Shown: positions 51,948-60,759 of the stretch, one piece after another | Layout of the letters: the number at the start of each line of letters is the position of its first letter | Numbering within the stretch: position 1 is the stretch's first letter | Origin: Anaerolinea thermophila | GTDB taxonomy: Bacteria; Chloroflexota; Anaerolineae; Anaerolineales; Anaerolineaceae | Assembly (NCBI RefSeq): GCF_020723905.1 | Contig: NZ_DYHZ01000002.1 | Coordinates: forward strand, 310,001 to 374,000 | Reading direction: 5' to 3' | Length of the DNA: 64,000 bases | Notes under the pieces: generated by a model | Databases searched by the model: none | Told to the model about the DNA's origin: nothing | The model's input: the letters and a program-made list of their open reading frames with translations, nothing else | Translations under genes and position numbers: made by a program

Positions 51948-52199
51948 TTATCTTATAACGGTGCTGAGGAAGCGCAATCCTGCCCATGCCAGTCCGCCCA
52001 GCCCCAGCGGATAGAGGACGAACAGGAATAACCCATCCAGCCAGCGCAGGGCGCGCAGGGCTTGTCCGGCGCTATTCACTGACATGTTCTGCAGGAAGGT
52101 GTACCATGTGGACAGGTTCAACATACCTGCCAGAACATTCAGCACGATGGCGCCGATTAGAATGATCCATCCGACAAGAAACATCCGCGCGAGAATCAT
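51948..52199 (-). CDS. Small hypothetical membrane protein cotranscribed with mgsA
   Basis: 83 residues with two clear hydrophobic helices (about 6-27 and 53-78) joined by a polar loop (LSTWYTFLQNMSVNSAGQALRALRW). No signal peptide or known domain. It begins 12 nt after the mgsA stop, so it is the second gene of that unit, and it converges on prpD with only 5 nt between stop codons. Function unknown. Confidence 0.72.
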   Translation of the reverse strand: MILARMFLVGWIILIGAIVLNVLAGMLNLSTWYTFLQNMSVNSAGQALRALRWLDGLFLFVLYPLGLGGLAWAGLRFLSTVIR

Positions 52200-52211
52200 C
52201 GTGGAACGCCC

Positions 52212-52667
52212 CTACAGTTCGCGGTGAATCTTGCGGGAGAAATCGGGCAGTGTGCGGGTGTACTCGCTTTCCATCAGTGGGGAAGCGATGAGGTAATCGG
52301 CGGTGGCGCGATTACAAGCGGTAGGAATGTTGTACAGAACCGCTACCCGCAACAGGGCTTTGACATCCGGGTCGTGCGGTTGCGGTTCCAGTGGATCCCA
52401 GAAGAAGATCAGGAAATCAATTTTGCCTTCCACAATCCCTGCCCCGATTTGCAGGTCTCCCCCGAGCGGTCCGCTCGACAGGATACTGACGGGTAAGCCG
52501 GTGTGTTCCATGATTAACTTTCCTGTCGAAGAGGTGGCATACAGAAAATGGCGTGAGAGCGTGCCTTTGTTGAAATCCACCCACTCCAGGAGTTCCTGTT
52601 TCATCCCGTCGTGGGCGATCAGGGCAATGTGTTTTTTGGCTTGAGAAACCAGTGTGCGTTCGTGCAT
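52212..52667 (-). CDS. mgsA: Methylglyoxal synthase
   Basis: 151 residues. It converts dihydroxyacetone phosphate to methylglyoxal and phosphate, a bypass of lower glycolysis. The opening KKHIALIAHDGMKQELLEWV and the GPLGGDLQIGA loop holding the catalytic Asp, followed by FFWDPLEPQPHDPDVKALLRVA, are diagnostic. The frame extends 62 codons further upstream but the family N-terminus and AAAGGCAG ribosome site fix the start at 52667. A TATAAT on the minus strand (52701-52706) may be its -10 box. Confidence 0.93.
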   Translation of the reverse strand: MHERTLVSQAKKHIALIAHDGMKQELLEWVDFNKGTLSRHFLYATSSTGKLIMEHTGLPVSILSSGPLGGDLQIGAGIVEGKIDFLIFFWDPLEPQPHDPDVKALLRVAVLYNIPTACNRATADYLIASPLMESEYTRTLPDFSRKIHREL

Positions 52668-52762
52668 GTGTGCCTGCCTTTCTAGACTGCTTCTGTCTCC
52701 ATTATATTCATAACCCGGAAAACCGCGTGTAGAAACAGGTGAAGAAATTGTTAAGGTTTCTC

Positions 52763-52790
52763 TTGACGGCAGGGACTGATATGCTATACT
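52763..52790 (+). promoter_or_regulatory. Promoter of the FmdB-type gene
   Basis: TTGACG (52763-52768), 16-nt spacer, TATACT (52785-52790). The ribosome site GAGAGGAG follows about 24 nt later. Confidence 0.75.
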
Positions 52791-52826
52791 CCAGTAGGGT
52801 ATATTGAAACGAGAGGAGCAGACGCA

Positions 52827-53051
52827 TTGCCTATGCCGCTGTATGAATATCATTGCGATGAGTGTCAGGAAGATTTCGAAAAGATGGTGCGCTTGAGCGA
52901 GTGTGACGTCAACCCGCGCTGTCCAAGATGCGGCAGTTTACGCACCCGCAAGCAACTTTCCACCTTTGCCTCGCGCGGTGGATCGTCGCCCACCTGGAGT
53001 TTGTCGTCTTCTTCTTCAGGGTGTTCCTCGAGCGGAAGCCGCTTCAGTTGA
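52827..53051 (+). CDS. FmdB-family zinc-ribbon protein
   Basis: 74 residues. MPLYEYHCDECQEDFEKMV and CPRCGS form a four-cysteine zinc ribbon of the FmdB regulatory-protein family; the C-terminal third is Ser-rich with SSSSSGCSSSG. Such proteins are widespread, and their role (regulation of formamidase in the founding case) is generally not known. The start may be TTG 52827 (8 nt from AGGAG) or ATG 52833 (14 nt); the spacing favours TTG while family N-termini favour ATG. It has its own promoter and terminator, so it is monocistronic. Confidence 0.82.
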   Translation: MPMPLYEYHCDECQEDFEKMVRLSECDVNPRCPRCGSLRTRKQLSTFASRGGSSPTWSLSSSSSGCSSSGSRFS

Positions 53052-53067
53052 GCGGGGTAAGCCTGTT

Positions 53068-53094
53068 GCCAGCCGTGTGCTGGCTTTCTTTTTT
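53068..53094 (+). terminator. Terminator after the FmdB-type gene
   Basis: GCCAGC (53068-53073) pairs with GCTGGC (53079-53084), followed by TTCTTTTTT. Confidence 0.88.
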
Positions 53095-53110
53095 ACCTTG
53101 AGGGTGTACA

Positions 53111-53392
53111 ATGAAATTACGAGATCCTCAATTGCAAGAGTCGTTGATTCAGCGCCTGCGTCGCATCGAGGGGCAGATTCGCGGCGTTGAAGGTATGCTG
53201 GAACAGCAACGGGACTGTAAGGAGATCCTTCAGCAGGTTTCGGCAGTCCAGGCGGCTTTGCGCAGTTTCAGCCGTTTGCTCCTGGAGGAATACGCGGTGA
53301 CCTGCCTGCTGGATGAGGAAGCCCGCGAGAATCCGCGCCTGGCAGAACAAAACCTGCGCGAATTGATTGATTTAATCAGCAAGGCTCAATAA
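53111..53392 (+). CDS. CsoR/CstR-family metal- or persulfide-sensing repressor
   Basis: 93 residues of the all-helical DUF156 family (LRRIEGQIRGVEGMLEQQRDC). The Cu(I)-CsoR ligand positions Cys36 and Cys65 are kept exactly, but the ligand His61 is Tyr61. Two cysteines without the histidine is the pattern of CstR, which senses persulfides, so a sulfur sensor is at least as likely as a copper sensor. It is followed after 13 nt by an OsmC-type gene, which it probably controls. A GAGGG ribosome site precedes the ATG. Confidence 0.85.
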   Translation: MKLRDPQLQESLIQRLRRIEGQIRGVEGMLEQQRDCKEILQQVSAVQAALRSFSRLLLEEYAVTCLLDEEARENPRLAEQNLRELIDLISKAQ

Positions 53393-53405
53393 TCAGGAGG
53401 AAAAA

Positions 53406-53816
53406 ATGGCATCAGCACGCATCAAATGGACGGGAGAGAAGGAGTTTATCGGGGTGGATTCCACCAATCACTCGGTGGTGATTTCCACACCTGCCGAGAA
53501 CACGGGCATGAAACCCTCGGAATTACTGCTGGTGGCGCTGGCGTCCTGCACTGCGGTGGACGTGGTGGAGATTCTCGCCAAAAAGAAACTCACCCTCACC
53601 GGGCTGGAAATTTTTGCTACCGGGGAACAGGAAGCCGATCCGCCGTGGACTTTCCGCAAAATCCACCTGAAGTATGTTTTCCGCGGAAAGGATCTTACGG
53701 AGAAAGCCGTTGAACAGGCCATCGCCTTATCTGAGGAAAAGTACTGCTCGGTAGCCGCGACCATCCGCGGGAAAGCCGAAATAACCACCTCATACGAACT
53801 GCATCTCGAGGAATAA
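53406..53816 (+). CDS. OsmC-family peroxiredoxin-like protein
   Basis: 136 residues with the OsmC fold: KPSELLLVALASCTAVDVVEIL carries the first cysteine (Cys48) on the central helix, and EEKYCSVAATIRG has the second (Cys114). OsmC-type proteins reduce organic hydroperoxides with this cysteine pair; the YhfA-like branch has broader thiol roles. It sits downstream of a CsoR/CstR-like regulator, which suggests a thiol or sulfane-sulfur role. AGGAGGAAAAA precedes the ATG. A terminator follows. Confidence 0.9.
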   Translation: MASARIKWTGEKEFIGVDSTNHSVVISTPAENTGMKPSELLLVALASCTAVDVVEILAKKKLTLTGLEIFATGEQEADPPWTFRKIHLKYVFRGKDLTEKAVEQAIALSEEKYCSVAATIRGKAEITTSYELHLEE

Positions 53817-53831
53817 AGAAAGAAAAAACTG

Positions 53832-53860
53832 CGCCGTCCGAACCCTTTCGGGCGGCGTTT
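53832..53860 (+). terminator. Terminator after the OsmC gene
   Basis: CGCCGTCCGAA (53832-53842) pairs with TTCGGGCGGCG (53847-53857, one G-U pair), followed by TTT. Confidence 0.85.
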
Positions 53861-53959
53861 GCGTTAAAATATCTTGAAATTTAAACCCTTTTCTCAGCGT
53901 TGTTGTCCATTCGTTATTCAGGGGTTTTTCTTTATTCCTGTTTTTGGATTCGAGGTTTC

Positions 53960-55045
53960 TTGAACGCATCTGCATCTTCTTACTCTGGTGTGCTGGCGCG
54001 TTATGGCGCATGGATGGATCTGCCTGCCCACACTCGCGCTGTGACCCTTCTGGAGGGCAACACGCCGCTGATTCCCATGCCGCAACTGGCTCAGGAACTG
54101 GGCGGTGGTTTTGAATTGTTTGTGAAATTCGAGGGCATGAACCCGACCGGCTCGTTCAAAGACCGTGGTATGACCGCCGCCATCAGCGAAGCCTTTGGGC
54201 GTGGGGTGCATACGGTCATTTGCGCCTCGACGGGCAACACAGCGGCGTCGGCGGCGGCGTACGCCGCCCGCGCGGGCATGCGCGCCATTGTCATCATTCC
54301 CGAGGGTAAGGTTGCCGCAGGAAAACTGGCGGGAGCGGTGGCATACGGCGCGCAGGTCATTCAGATTCAGGGTTCTTTTGATGATGCCTTGAGCCTGGTG
54401 GTGGAAATTTCCGAGCGCCATCCCATTGCGCTGGTCAATTCCCTCAACCCTTACCGCCTGGAAGGGCAGAAAACAGCCGCTTTTGAAATTGTGGATGCGC
54501 TGGGGCATGCGCCCGACTGGCTGTGCCTGCCGGTTGGCAATGCAGGCAACATTACCTCGTACTGGATGGGGTTTCGTCAGGATCATGCCCGCCGTTCCAG
54601 CGGATTACCGCGCATTCTGGGTGTGCAGGCAGAGGGCGCCGCACCGCTGGTGTTGGGACATCCCGTAGAGCATCCCGAAACGGTAGCAACCGCGATTCGC
54701 ATCGGCAAGCCTGCCCGCGGTGAACAGGCCCTGGAAGCCGCCGAACAGTCCGGCGGGCGCATCATTGCCGTCAGTGATGATGAAATTCTTGCCATGCAGA
54801 GACATCTGGCTGGCGAGGGGGTGTGGGTGGAGCCTGCCTCGGCGGCAGGGCTGGCGGGGTTAGCCCGACAGTTACGCGAAGGCGTCATCCGCGTTCAGGA
54901 TTTGCGCGGCAGGCGCGTGGTGGCGGTTTGCACCGGACACGGGTTGAAGGACCCGGAAATCATTGCCCACAGGATGCCAGCGCCGTTACGCCTTCCCGCC
55001 CGCATGGATGCGCTGGAAGAAGCCATTCTGGGAGCGCCGCGATGA
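53960..55045 (+). CDS. thrC: Threonine synthase (copy in thrCB operon)
   Basis: 361 residues. LLEGNTPLIPMPQLAQELGG and GMNPTGSFKDRGM with PLP Lys67 are typical; STGNTAASAAAYAARAG and the C-terminal CTGHGLKDPE complete the set. It lacks the N-terminal cysteine motif of the other threonine synthase (35291). The start is placed at TTG 53960 after CGAGG, because family similarity begins at YSGVLARYGAW just after it; the upstream frame is AT-rich, and the next ATG (54014) would cut into the conserved part. Its last codon overlaps thrB (ATGA). Confidence 0.88.
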   Translation: MNASASSYSGVLARYGAWMDLPAHTRAVTLLEGNTPLIPMPQLAQELGGGFELFVKFEGMNPTGSFKDRGMTAAISEAFGRGVHTVICASTGNTAASAAAYAARAGMRAIVIIPEGKVAAGKLAGAVAYGAQVIQIQGSFDDALSLVVEISERHPIALVNSLNPYRLEGQKTAAFEIVDALGHAPDWLCLPVGNAGNITSYWMGFRQDHARRSSGLPRILGVQAEGAAPLVLGHPVEHPETVATAIRIGKPARGEQALEAAEQSGGRIIAVSDDEILAMQRHLAGEGVWVEPASAAGLAGLARQLREGVIRVQDLRGRRVVAVCTGHGLKDPEIIAHRMPAPLRLPARMDALEEAILGAPR

Positions 55046-55941
55046 ACGTCAGGGTGCGCGTCCCGGCAACCACTGCCAATCTCGGTCCCGGCTTTGACTG
55101 TCTGAGCCTTGCGCTGGATCTCTGGAACGAAGCGGAGTTTCGCTTTGAGGGTGAGGGCGTGTGCATGGAGATTCACGGTGAAGGGGCAGAAGTGCTCTCC
55201 CGGAAGCCGGATAACCTGATCCTCACCGCGTTTTACCGCCTGCTCCGGCAGGTTGGGGCGCCTGCGCCGCGCGGACTGCGCCTTTGCGTGCATAACGCCA
55301 TCCCGGTAGGCTCCGGGTTGGGTTCCAGCGCTTCGGCGGTGGTGGCGGGCCTGCTGGCGGCGCGGACATGGAGCGGTGTGGAGATTCCACTGGAGCAACT
55401 GGTAGAACTGGCTGTCTCCATGGAAGGGCATGCCGACAATGCCAGCGCAGCGCTGTATGGTGGGCTGACCGTCTCGGTGAACACCTCCAGTGGCTGGCTG
55501 GTGGAACGCTTTGAGATTGCCCCCCTGCAGGTGGTAGTGGTGCTTCCTCAGATCAATCTGTCCACGCGTTCGGCACGGTTGATTCTTCCTGCCTTGCTCG
55601 AGCACCGGGATGCAGTCTTCAACATTGGGCGTTCGGTTCTGGTCACCGAAGCCCTGCGTACGGGTGATCTGGATTTGCTGGGCAGAGTCATGGAAGATCG
55701 GCTGCATCAGCCCTACCGCCTGCCGCTCATCCCCGGGGCGCAGGATGCCATGCGGGCGGCACGTGAAGCGGGAGCGGCGGCAGTGGCGCTTTCGGGGGCG
55801 GGTCCCAGTTTGATCGCCTTCCCCAATCAAGCCCCGCAAAGTGTGGCTGATGCCATGCAGGCGGCATTTCGAAAGCAGGGCGTGCCATCGCGGGCGTTTC
55901 TGCTGCGCACAACCCTGCTGGGAGCGCAAATTCAAGCCTGA
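55042..55941 (+). CDS. thrB: Homoserine kinase
   Basis: 299 residues of the GHMP kinase superfamily. It opens with [21 protein letters not shown], and the phosphate-binding loop is [20 protein letters not shown]; the [11 protein letters not shown] motif 3 lies near the C-terminus. It phosphorylates homoserine for threonine synthase. The ATG overlaps the thrC stop, so the two are coupled. Upstream homoserine dehydrogenase is not in the window. Confidence 0.95.
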   Translation: MNVRVRVPATTANLGPGFDCLSLALDLWNEAEFRFEGEGVCMEIHGEGAEVLSRKPDNLILTAFYRLLRQVGAPAPRGLRLCVHNAIPVGSGLGSSASAVVAGLLAARTWSGVEIPLEQLVELAVSMEGHADNASAALYGGLTVSVNTSSGWLVERFEIAPLQVVVVLPQINLSTRSARLILPALLEHRDAVFNIGRSVLVTEALRTGDLDLLGRVMEDRLHQPYRLPLIPGAQDAMRAAREAGAAAVALSGAGPSLIAFPNQAPQSVADAMQAAFRKQGVPSRAFLLRTTLLGAQIQA

Positions 55942-55982
55942 TTCCCGGCTCTATCCCCCTCAGCATGCAGGGTTTCCTGATG

Positions 55983-55988
55983 TACAAT
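55983..55988 (+). promoter_or_regulatory. -10 box of a probable leaderless thiolase transcript
   Basis: TACAAT ends exactly 6 nt before ATG 55995. There is no Shine-Dalgarno sequence, and the longer in-frame start (55965) lies before it. Confidence 0.55.
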
Positions 55989-55994
55989 CGAAGT

Positions 55995-57215
55995 ATGGTA
56001 GAAGAGGCAGTAATCATAGATGCTGTTCGTACCCCCATCGGTGCGTTGGGGGGCAGTCTGGCGCGGGTGCGCCCTGATGATCTGGCGGCGCACGTCCTGC
56101 AAGCCTTGTTGAAACGTACGCAGATGGACCCTGCGCTGGTTGAAGAGGTCATTCTGGGGTGCGCCAATCAGGCAGGCGAGGACAACCGTAACGTTGCCCG
56201 CATGGCGCTTTTGCTGGCGGGTTTCCCGGTCGAGGTGGCAGGTGTTACCGTCAACCGGTTGTGTGCCTCGGGGTTGAGTGCAGTCAATATGGCGGCGCGG
56301 GCAATCCGTCTGGGAGAAGGGGATGTCTTCATCGCCGGCGGGGTGGAGAGTATGTCCCGGGCGCCGTACTCGCTCCCCAAAGCCGAGACAGGTTTCCCCT
56401 TTGGCAACCTGACCGCGTATGACACTGCGCTGGGCTGGCGTTATCCCAACCCGCGCATGCAGGAACGGTACGGAACCGAGTCCATGGGCGAGACGGCGGA
56501 AAACATAGCCGAGATGACCGGCATCACCCGGGAAGAACAGGACCGCTTCGCGCTTGCCAGTCATCAGCGCGCCATTGCCGCCATAGACTTGGGGAAGTTT
56601 GCCGAGGAAATTGTCCCGGTTCCCGTCCCGCAGAAGAAGGGCGATGTACTGCTGGTGGACACCGATGAACGTCCCCGCCGGGATACCAGCCTGGAATCGC
56701 TGGCAAAACTCAAGCCTGCCTTCCGTCCCAACGGCACGGTGACGGCGGGCAATGCTTCCGGGATGAATGACGGTGCCGCCGCCCTGCTGTTGATGAGCGC
56801 CTCACGTGCCGCGCAACTGGGACTGAAGCCGCTGGCACGCATTATCAGTTCCGCCGCAGCAGGGGTTCCGCCGCGCATCATGGGCATGGGACCGGTTCCT
56901 GCTACCCGCAAGGCGCTGGCGCGCGCCGGGTTGAACCTGGACCAGATCGGACTGGTGGAAATCAACGAAGCCTTTGCGGTACAGACTCTGGCGGTGATGC
57001 GCGAACTGGGGCTGTCTCATGAGATGGTCAATGTGAACGGTGGTGCAATCGCGCTGGGGCATCCGCTGGGTTGTTCGGGAGCGCGCATTCTCACCACGCT
57101 GATTCACGAGATGCGCCGCCGCGCACCGTACATGCCGAGACCCTTCTATGGACTGGCGACGCTGTGCGTGGGTGTGGGGCAGGGCGAAGCCACCATTGTG
57201 GAGTGGCTGGCATGA
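55995..57215 (+). CDS. Acetyl-CoA C-acyltransferase (thiolase)
   Basis: 406 residues. Active-site Cys90 lies in NRLCASG, His356 in [10 protein letters not shown] and Cys391 in [10 protein letters not shown]. The enzyme condenses or cleaves 3-oxoacyl-CoA; the [12 protein letters not shown] and INEAFAVQ elements are normal. Sequence resembles both degradative (PcaF/FadA-like) and biosynthetic thiolases, so direction is not assigned. The start at 55995 matches the family N-terminus [15 protein letters not shown]. It overlaps the epimerase gene by 4 nt. Confidence 0.92.
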   Translation: MVEEAVIIDAVRTPIGALGGSLARVRPDDLAAHVLQALLKRTQMDPALVEEVILGCANQAGEDNRNVARMALLLAGFPVEVAGVTVNRLCASGLSAVNMAARAIRLGEGDVFIAGGVESMSRAPYSLPKAETGFPFGNLTAYDTALGWRYPNPRMQERYGTESMGETAENIAEMTGITREEQDRFALASHQRAIAAIDLGKFAEEIVPVPVPQKKGDVLLVDTDERPRRDTSLESLAKLKPAFRPNGTVTAGNASGMNDGAAALLLMSASRAAQLGLKPLARIISSAAAGVPPRIMGMGPVPATRKALARAGLNLDQIGLVEINEAFAVQTLAVMRELGLSHEMVNVNGGAIALGHPLGCSGARILTTLIHEMRRRAPYMPRPFYGLATLCVGVGQGEATIVEWLA

Positions 57216-58183
57216 ATGTGCTGGTAACCGGCGCAAGCGGATTCATCGGCGGTAACCTGTGCCGTGCACTGGTCCATGCAGGGCACCGCGTGCGTGCGTT
57301 TCACCGCGCTTCCAGTGTGCTGACCCTGCTGGATGGGCTGGATGTGGAGCATGTAGTGGGGGATCTCACCCAGCCAGAAAGCGTAGCCCGCGCCATGCAA
57401 GGCATTGAGGTGGTTTTCCATGCCGCGGCGTGGATGGGCAGCAGCGATCCCGGCAAACTGTATGCAGTCACAGTGGAAGGTACTCGCACAGTGTTGCGAT
57501 ATGCCCGCGAGGCAGGAGTACGCCGGGTGGTGCATACCAGTTCGGTTGCCGCGCTGGGGGTTCCAGAGTACCGCTCTCCGTTTCCCATCAACGAAAACCA
57601 TACCTGGAATTACCATCCGAAGCGCTATCCTTACGGATATGCCAAGTATCTGGCGGAACTGGAAGTGCAGCGCGCGGTGGCACAGGGACTGGACGTGGTC
57701 ATTGTCAACCCGGCGCTGGTGTTTGGATCAGGTGATGTCTATCGTCAATCGCGCTCCCTGCTGAAACAGGTTGCCGATCGCCGCATACCGTTTTCGGTGG
57801 AAGGCGGCTTGAACGTGGTGCATCTCGAAGATGTCATTGAGGGACATCTGGCGGCGCTGGAGCGCGGACGCACCGGTGAGCGCTACATCCTTGGCGGGGA
57901 GAACCTGAGCCTTCATGCCATGCTCAGCCTTGCTGCCGCGGTGGTGGGGGCTCCACCCCCTGCATGGATGCTTCCTGCCGGGCTGGTACGCACTGCGGCG
58001 TTTCCGCTGAGGGGGTTACAGCGTTTTCTGAATCTGCCAATTCCGGTTGAAACGCTTCATCTGGCGGGGTACTACTTTTATTTCGACACCACCAGAGCCC
58101 GCAAGGAACTGGGCATCACTCTGGGACGCACTGCCCGTGAGGCGTTTGAGGATGCCTGGGAATGGATGCGCTCTCCCCGCTGA
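57212..58183 (+). CDS. NAD-dependent epimerase/dehydratase (extended SDR)
   Basis: 323 residues. The Rossmann motif is [12 protein letters not shown] (4-15), the catalytic serine is in HTSSVAALG, and the YxxxK motif appears as [10 protein letters not shown]. Similar to dihydroflavonol-4-reductase/HpnA-type extended SDRs, which act on sugar or isoprenoid/sterol-like aldehydes and ketones; the substrate is open. The start is in the thiolase stop codon (ATGA), so it is coupled with the thiolase, which suggests a common CoA or lipid pathway. Confidence 0.88.
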   Translation: MNVLVTGASGFIGGNLCRALVHAGHRVRAFHRASSVLTLLDGLDVEHVVGDLTQPESVARAMQGIEVVFHAAAWMGSSDPGKLYAVTVEGTRTVLRYAREAGVRRVVHTSSVAALGVPEYRSPFPINENHTWNYHPKRYPYGYAKYLAELEVQRAVAQGLDVVIVNPALVFGSGDVYRQSRSLLKQVADRRIPFSVEGGLNVVHLEDVIEGHLAALERGRTGERYILGGENLSLHAMLSLAAAVVGAPPPAWMLPAGLVRTAAFPLRGLQRFLNLPIPVETLHLAGYYFYFDTTRARKELGITLGRTAREAFEDAWEWMRSPR

Positions 58184-58203
58184 ATGGGATCGGGAGGTGT
58201 GCA

Positions 58204-59001
58204 ATGAAACAGGGTTTGAGAGGGTGGTTTCAACGGCATCCGTTGATGATGTTTTACCTGCTGGCGTTTCTGTTCTCGTGGCTGGGGTGGATTCCTCAAC
58301 TGCTCACCGCTCGTGGCGTCTGGAGGGTGGAACATCCGCTGTTAACCTTTCTGGGCGGAGGCGGTCCTACGCTGGCGGCGGTGCTGGTGGTGTGGTTGAC
58401 GCAGGGCAGGCAGGCGGTGGGTGGATTGTTCGCCCGCCTGTTTGATGTGCGGGCGGGCTGGCGCTGGCTGGGGGTTGTTTTAGCATTCTGGATTATCACC
58501 GGTGCGGTGGCGCTGGGTTTGATGGCTCTGTTTACCCCGCATCGCCCCGAACTGCAGGGCTTTTCCTGGGGAGCGCTGGCTCCGGTGTTCGTCGCCATGC
58601 TCCTTTCCAACGTATGGGAAGAAATTGGCTGGCGCGGGTTTGCCCTGCCGCGCTTTCAGGAACGCTTCTCCGACTGGCACACAGCCCTCATCATGTCGGT
58701 GTTGTGGAGCGTGTGGCATTTGCCGCTCCTCTTGAACCCGGATCATCCCATGTCTGGCTTACCGTGGGGCGTAGAATGGCTCTTCAGCCTCTCGCTCACG
58801 GTGATGTATATCTGGCTGTACCGGCAGACCCGCGGCAGTCTCTTCTACGTGACGGTCTTCCATGCCCTTTCGAACACGCTGGCATTTGCCTTTCTGGAGT
58901 GGGGGGTGTTCTTTGCGTCCTATGGCTTTGTTGTGGGGGCGGTCACGCTGGCGGCGGTGTGGGTGTTGAGAACGTCTCCATCCAGAACACAGGGCGGCTG
59001 A
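58204..59001 (+). CDS. CPBP-family intramembrane glutamic protease
   Basis: 265 residues with about eight membrane helices. The CPBP/Rce1 motifs are present in order: EEIGWRGFALP (EExxxR), VLWSVWHLPLL (F/WxxxH) and VFHALSNT (HxxxN). Family members cleave prenylated or other membrane substrates, or protect against bacteriocins, inside the membrane. Start at 58204 with GGGAGGTG at 5 nt. It is the third gene of the thiolase-epimerase-protease run (20-nt gap). Confidence 0.9.
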   Translation: MKQGLRGWFQRHPLMMFYLLAFLFSWLGWIPQLLTARGVWRVEHPLLTFLGGGGPTLAAVLVVWLTQGRQAVGGLFARLFDVRAGWRWLGVVLAFWIITGAVALGLMALFTPHRPELQGFSWGALAPVFVAMLLSNVWEEIGWRGFALPRFQERFSDWHTALIMSVLWSVWHLPLLLNPDHPMSGLPWGVEWLFSLSLTVMYIWLYRQTRGSLFYVTVFHALSNTLAFAFLEWGVFFASYGFVVGAVTLAAVWVLRTSPSRTQGG

Positions 59002-59154
59002 ACTGATGAATTTCGGTAGAGAAATTTCTTTTCATCTCCATGTGATGTCCTGTATCCAGAGTTTGATTGTAGATGGGCGGGGGTAAAAAGCCTTTACCGG
59101 AGGGAGGATTTAGGGTGAGGGTGGAGAAAGCCCTGGATTTTATCCGCGTCAACC

Positions 59155-59183
59155 TTGACCGCCAGCCTGAGCATGGGTAAAAT
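59155..59183 (+). promoter_or_regulatory. tRNA-Gly promoter
   Basis: TTGACC (59155-59160), 17-nt spacer, TAAAAT (59178-59183), ending 10 nt before the tRNA. The two hexamers and spacing equal those at 15866-15894. The 59002-59154 stretch has no gene I can support. Confidence 0.85.
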
Positions 59184-59193
59184 AATAACGCTT

Positions 59194-59265
59194 GCGGGAG
59201 TGGCCAAGCGGTAAGGCATCAGCCTTCCAAGCTGATATTCGCGGGTTCGAATCCCGTCTCCCGCT
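59194..59265 (+). tRNA. tRNA-Gly (anticodon UCC)
   Basis: The cloverleaf is complete: acceptor GCGGGAG (59194-59200) with CTCCCGC (59258-59264), anticodon stem TCAGC/GCTGA with loop CTTCCAA giving anticodon TCC at 59226-59228, T arm GCGGG-TTCGAAT-CCCGT, and discriminator T. CCA is not encoded. A T7 run follows within 10 nt. Confidence 0.96.
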
Positions 59266-59366
59266 CTCTTTTTTTAATTCTCCCTCTTTGAAGTTGTAAT
59301 TTCGCAGCATTCCAGAAGGTGATGGTGTTCAAATCCCGCCTTCCCCCATTGACGGGTATTTTTCAT
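59266..59366. other. Short non-coding stretch after the tRNA
   Basis: T-rich sequence directly after the tRNA probably ends its transcript. A string near 59325 looks like a tRNA T arm but its flanks do not pair. I see no gene here. Confidence 0.5.
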
Positions 59367-59394
59367 TTGCCTTCCCTTCAGGCTTGAATATAAT
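59367..59394 (+). promoter_or_regulatory. Promoter of the XRE-type gene
   Basis: TTGCCT (59367-59372), 16-nt spacer, TATAAT (59389-59394). Confidence 0.7.
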
Positions 59395-59425
59395 CAAATC
59401 AAACATTTCCTGCAGGGAGGGACGT

Positions 59426-59836
59426 ATGCCTGAATTTCACCAGTGGTTGGAACAGAAATTCCGTCAGTGGGAAAAAGAGCAGGGTAAATCCCAGTCATAC
59501 TATGCCTTTGCACGCTTTTTAGGCGTATCCCAGAGTGCCCTCGCCCTGTGGATGACTGGTGACAGCCTGCCCGGCGCTGATGACCTTGCCCTGCTGGCTG
59601 AAAAACTGGGGAATGAAGTTTATGCGGTCATGGACAAGCCCCGTCCCGACCCCTTCCTGCAAAAACTGGTGGATGCCTTTCCCGCTCTGCCGGTGGGATT
59701 GCGCGAACGTCTTGCCAGTGCAGCGTGGGATACCCGCCAGTACATTCAAAGCCGTGGTCTTGACCCCGAATCGGTCGAAGCCAAAAAAGCGCTGGTAGAA
59801 ATTTTCCAGCGCTACGGCATTCGTTTTGGCAGTTAA
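59426..59836 (+). CDS. XRE-type helix-turn-helix protein
   Basis: 136 residues. An N-terminal Cro/C1-type helix-turn-helix (about 20-65: SYYAFARFLGVSQSALALWMTG...) is followed by a helical C-terminal part without a known domain. It is likely a small DNA-binding regulator. Start at 59426 with GGGAGGGACGT upstream. It is convergent with rnz, with the two stop codons 1 nt apart and no room for a terminator. Confidence 0.8.
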   Translation: MPEFHQWLEQKFRQWEKEQGKSQSYYAFARFLGVSQSALALWMTGDSLPGADDLALLAEKLGNEVYAVMDKPRPDPFLQKLVDAFPALPVGLRERLASAAWDTRQYIQSRGLDPESVEAKKALVEIFQRYGIRFGS

Positions 59837-59837
59837 T

Positions 59838-60758
59838 TCACTCGTTGCGTTTGACAGTAAAGGTATCGAAATCCCTTACCACCACTGCGTCTGGAAAGAC
59901 GCTCTGGGCTTCGGTGAGGATGTCTTTCTCGCGGTAGCGGCGTGAGAGATGGGTGAGGTAAAGCGCTTTCACCCCGGCGCGCTGTGCCAGTTCTGCCGCC
60001 ATGCGCGCGGTGAGGTGTGAGAACTGATGCGCCATCTCGCGTTCCTCTTCCAGATAGGTGGCTTCGATGACCAGTGCGTCGGCTCCGTGGACGATTCCTG
60101 AAAGACTTTCGGTCTCTCCGCAATCGCCCACGTGCACCAGCCGTGTGCCGGGGCGCTCTTCGCCCAGCACCATATCCGGGGTGATGGTCCTGCCGTCCGG
60201 CAGGCGCACCGAACGCCCTTCCACCAGATCCCGGCGCAGAGGTCCGGCAGGTACGCCCAGCGCATCGGCTTTTTCGGGCAGGAAGGGACGCCGCGAATGT
60301 TCCTCGAACAGATACCCCAGACTCTCGCTGCCGCGGTGATGCACGGGGAACGCCGAAACGCGGAAATCATCGCCCTCAAAGAACACCCCGGGGGTGATGG
60401 GGATGAGGGTCAGCGGCATGGGAGGGCGCGCTCCGCGCAGGACCACCCGTGTCAGCAAATCGTCAATGCGCTCCAGCGCCGAGCGTGGACCGTAAATCTC
60501 CAGATGGTCGATGGTTTCCCAGCGCATGAAGGTGGAAAGCAGTCCCGCCAGCCCGAGGATATGATCCAGATGCCCGTGGGTAATCAGGATGTGGTTGAGA
60601 CGTTTGAAGCCTAATCCGGCTTGTAAAATCTGGCGCTGTGTGCCTTCCCCGCAGTCAATCAGAAAGCGGTATTCGTTGTGTTTTACCAGTTGCGCAGAAA
60701 GCCCCCGCTTGACGGAGGGGGCTGAAGCCGAAGTGCCCAGAAAGGTGATTTCAAACAT
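59838..60758 (-). CDS. rnz: Ribonuclease Z
   Basis: 306 residues of the metallo-beta-lactamase fold. LGTSASAPSVKRG is the typical N-terminal strand-turn, the metal site HGHLDH is at 61-66, and HVGDCGET with a LTHLSRRY segment near the C-terminus complete the ligand set. It cuts the 3' trailer of tRNA precursors, which fits the tRNA gene here that lacks an encoded CCA. Start at 60758; the longer frame runs into the UPF0316 gene, whose stop lies 1 nt upstream (TAAAATG). Confidence 0.92.
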   Translation of the reverse strand: MFEITFLGTSASAPSVKRGLSAQLVKHNEYRFLIDCGEGTQRQILQAGLGFKRLNHILITHGHLDHILGLAGLLSTFMRWETIDHLEIYGPRSALERIDDLLTRVVLRGARPPMPLTLIPITPGVFFEGDDFRVSAFPVHHRGSESLGYLFEEHSRRPFLPEKADALGVPAGPLRRDLVEGRSVRLPDGRTITPDMVLGEERPGTRLVHVGDCGETESLSGIVHGADALVIEATYLEEEREMAHQFSHLTARMAAELAQRAGVKALYLTHLSRRYREKDILTEAQSVFPDAVVVRDFDTFTVKRNE

Positions 60759-60759
60759 T

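Noticed and set aside
53107-53112. TACAAT overlapping the csoR-type start codon, resembling the leaderless pattern
   Set aside because: The box overlaps the ATG itself, so the 6-nt spacing rule is not met, and a GAGGG ribosome site is present.
59310-59350. tRNA-like 3' end (TTCAAAT with C-rich flank) after tRNA-Gly
   Set aside because: The five bases on each side of TTCAAAT do not pair as a T stem and no 5' half is present, so neither a second tRNA nor an integration scar is supported.
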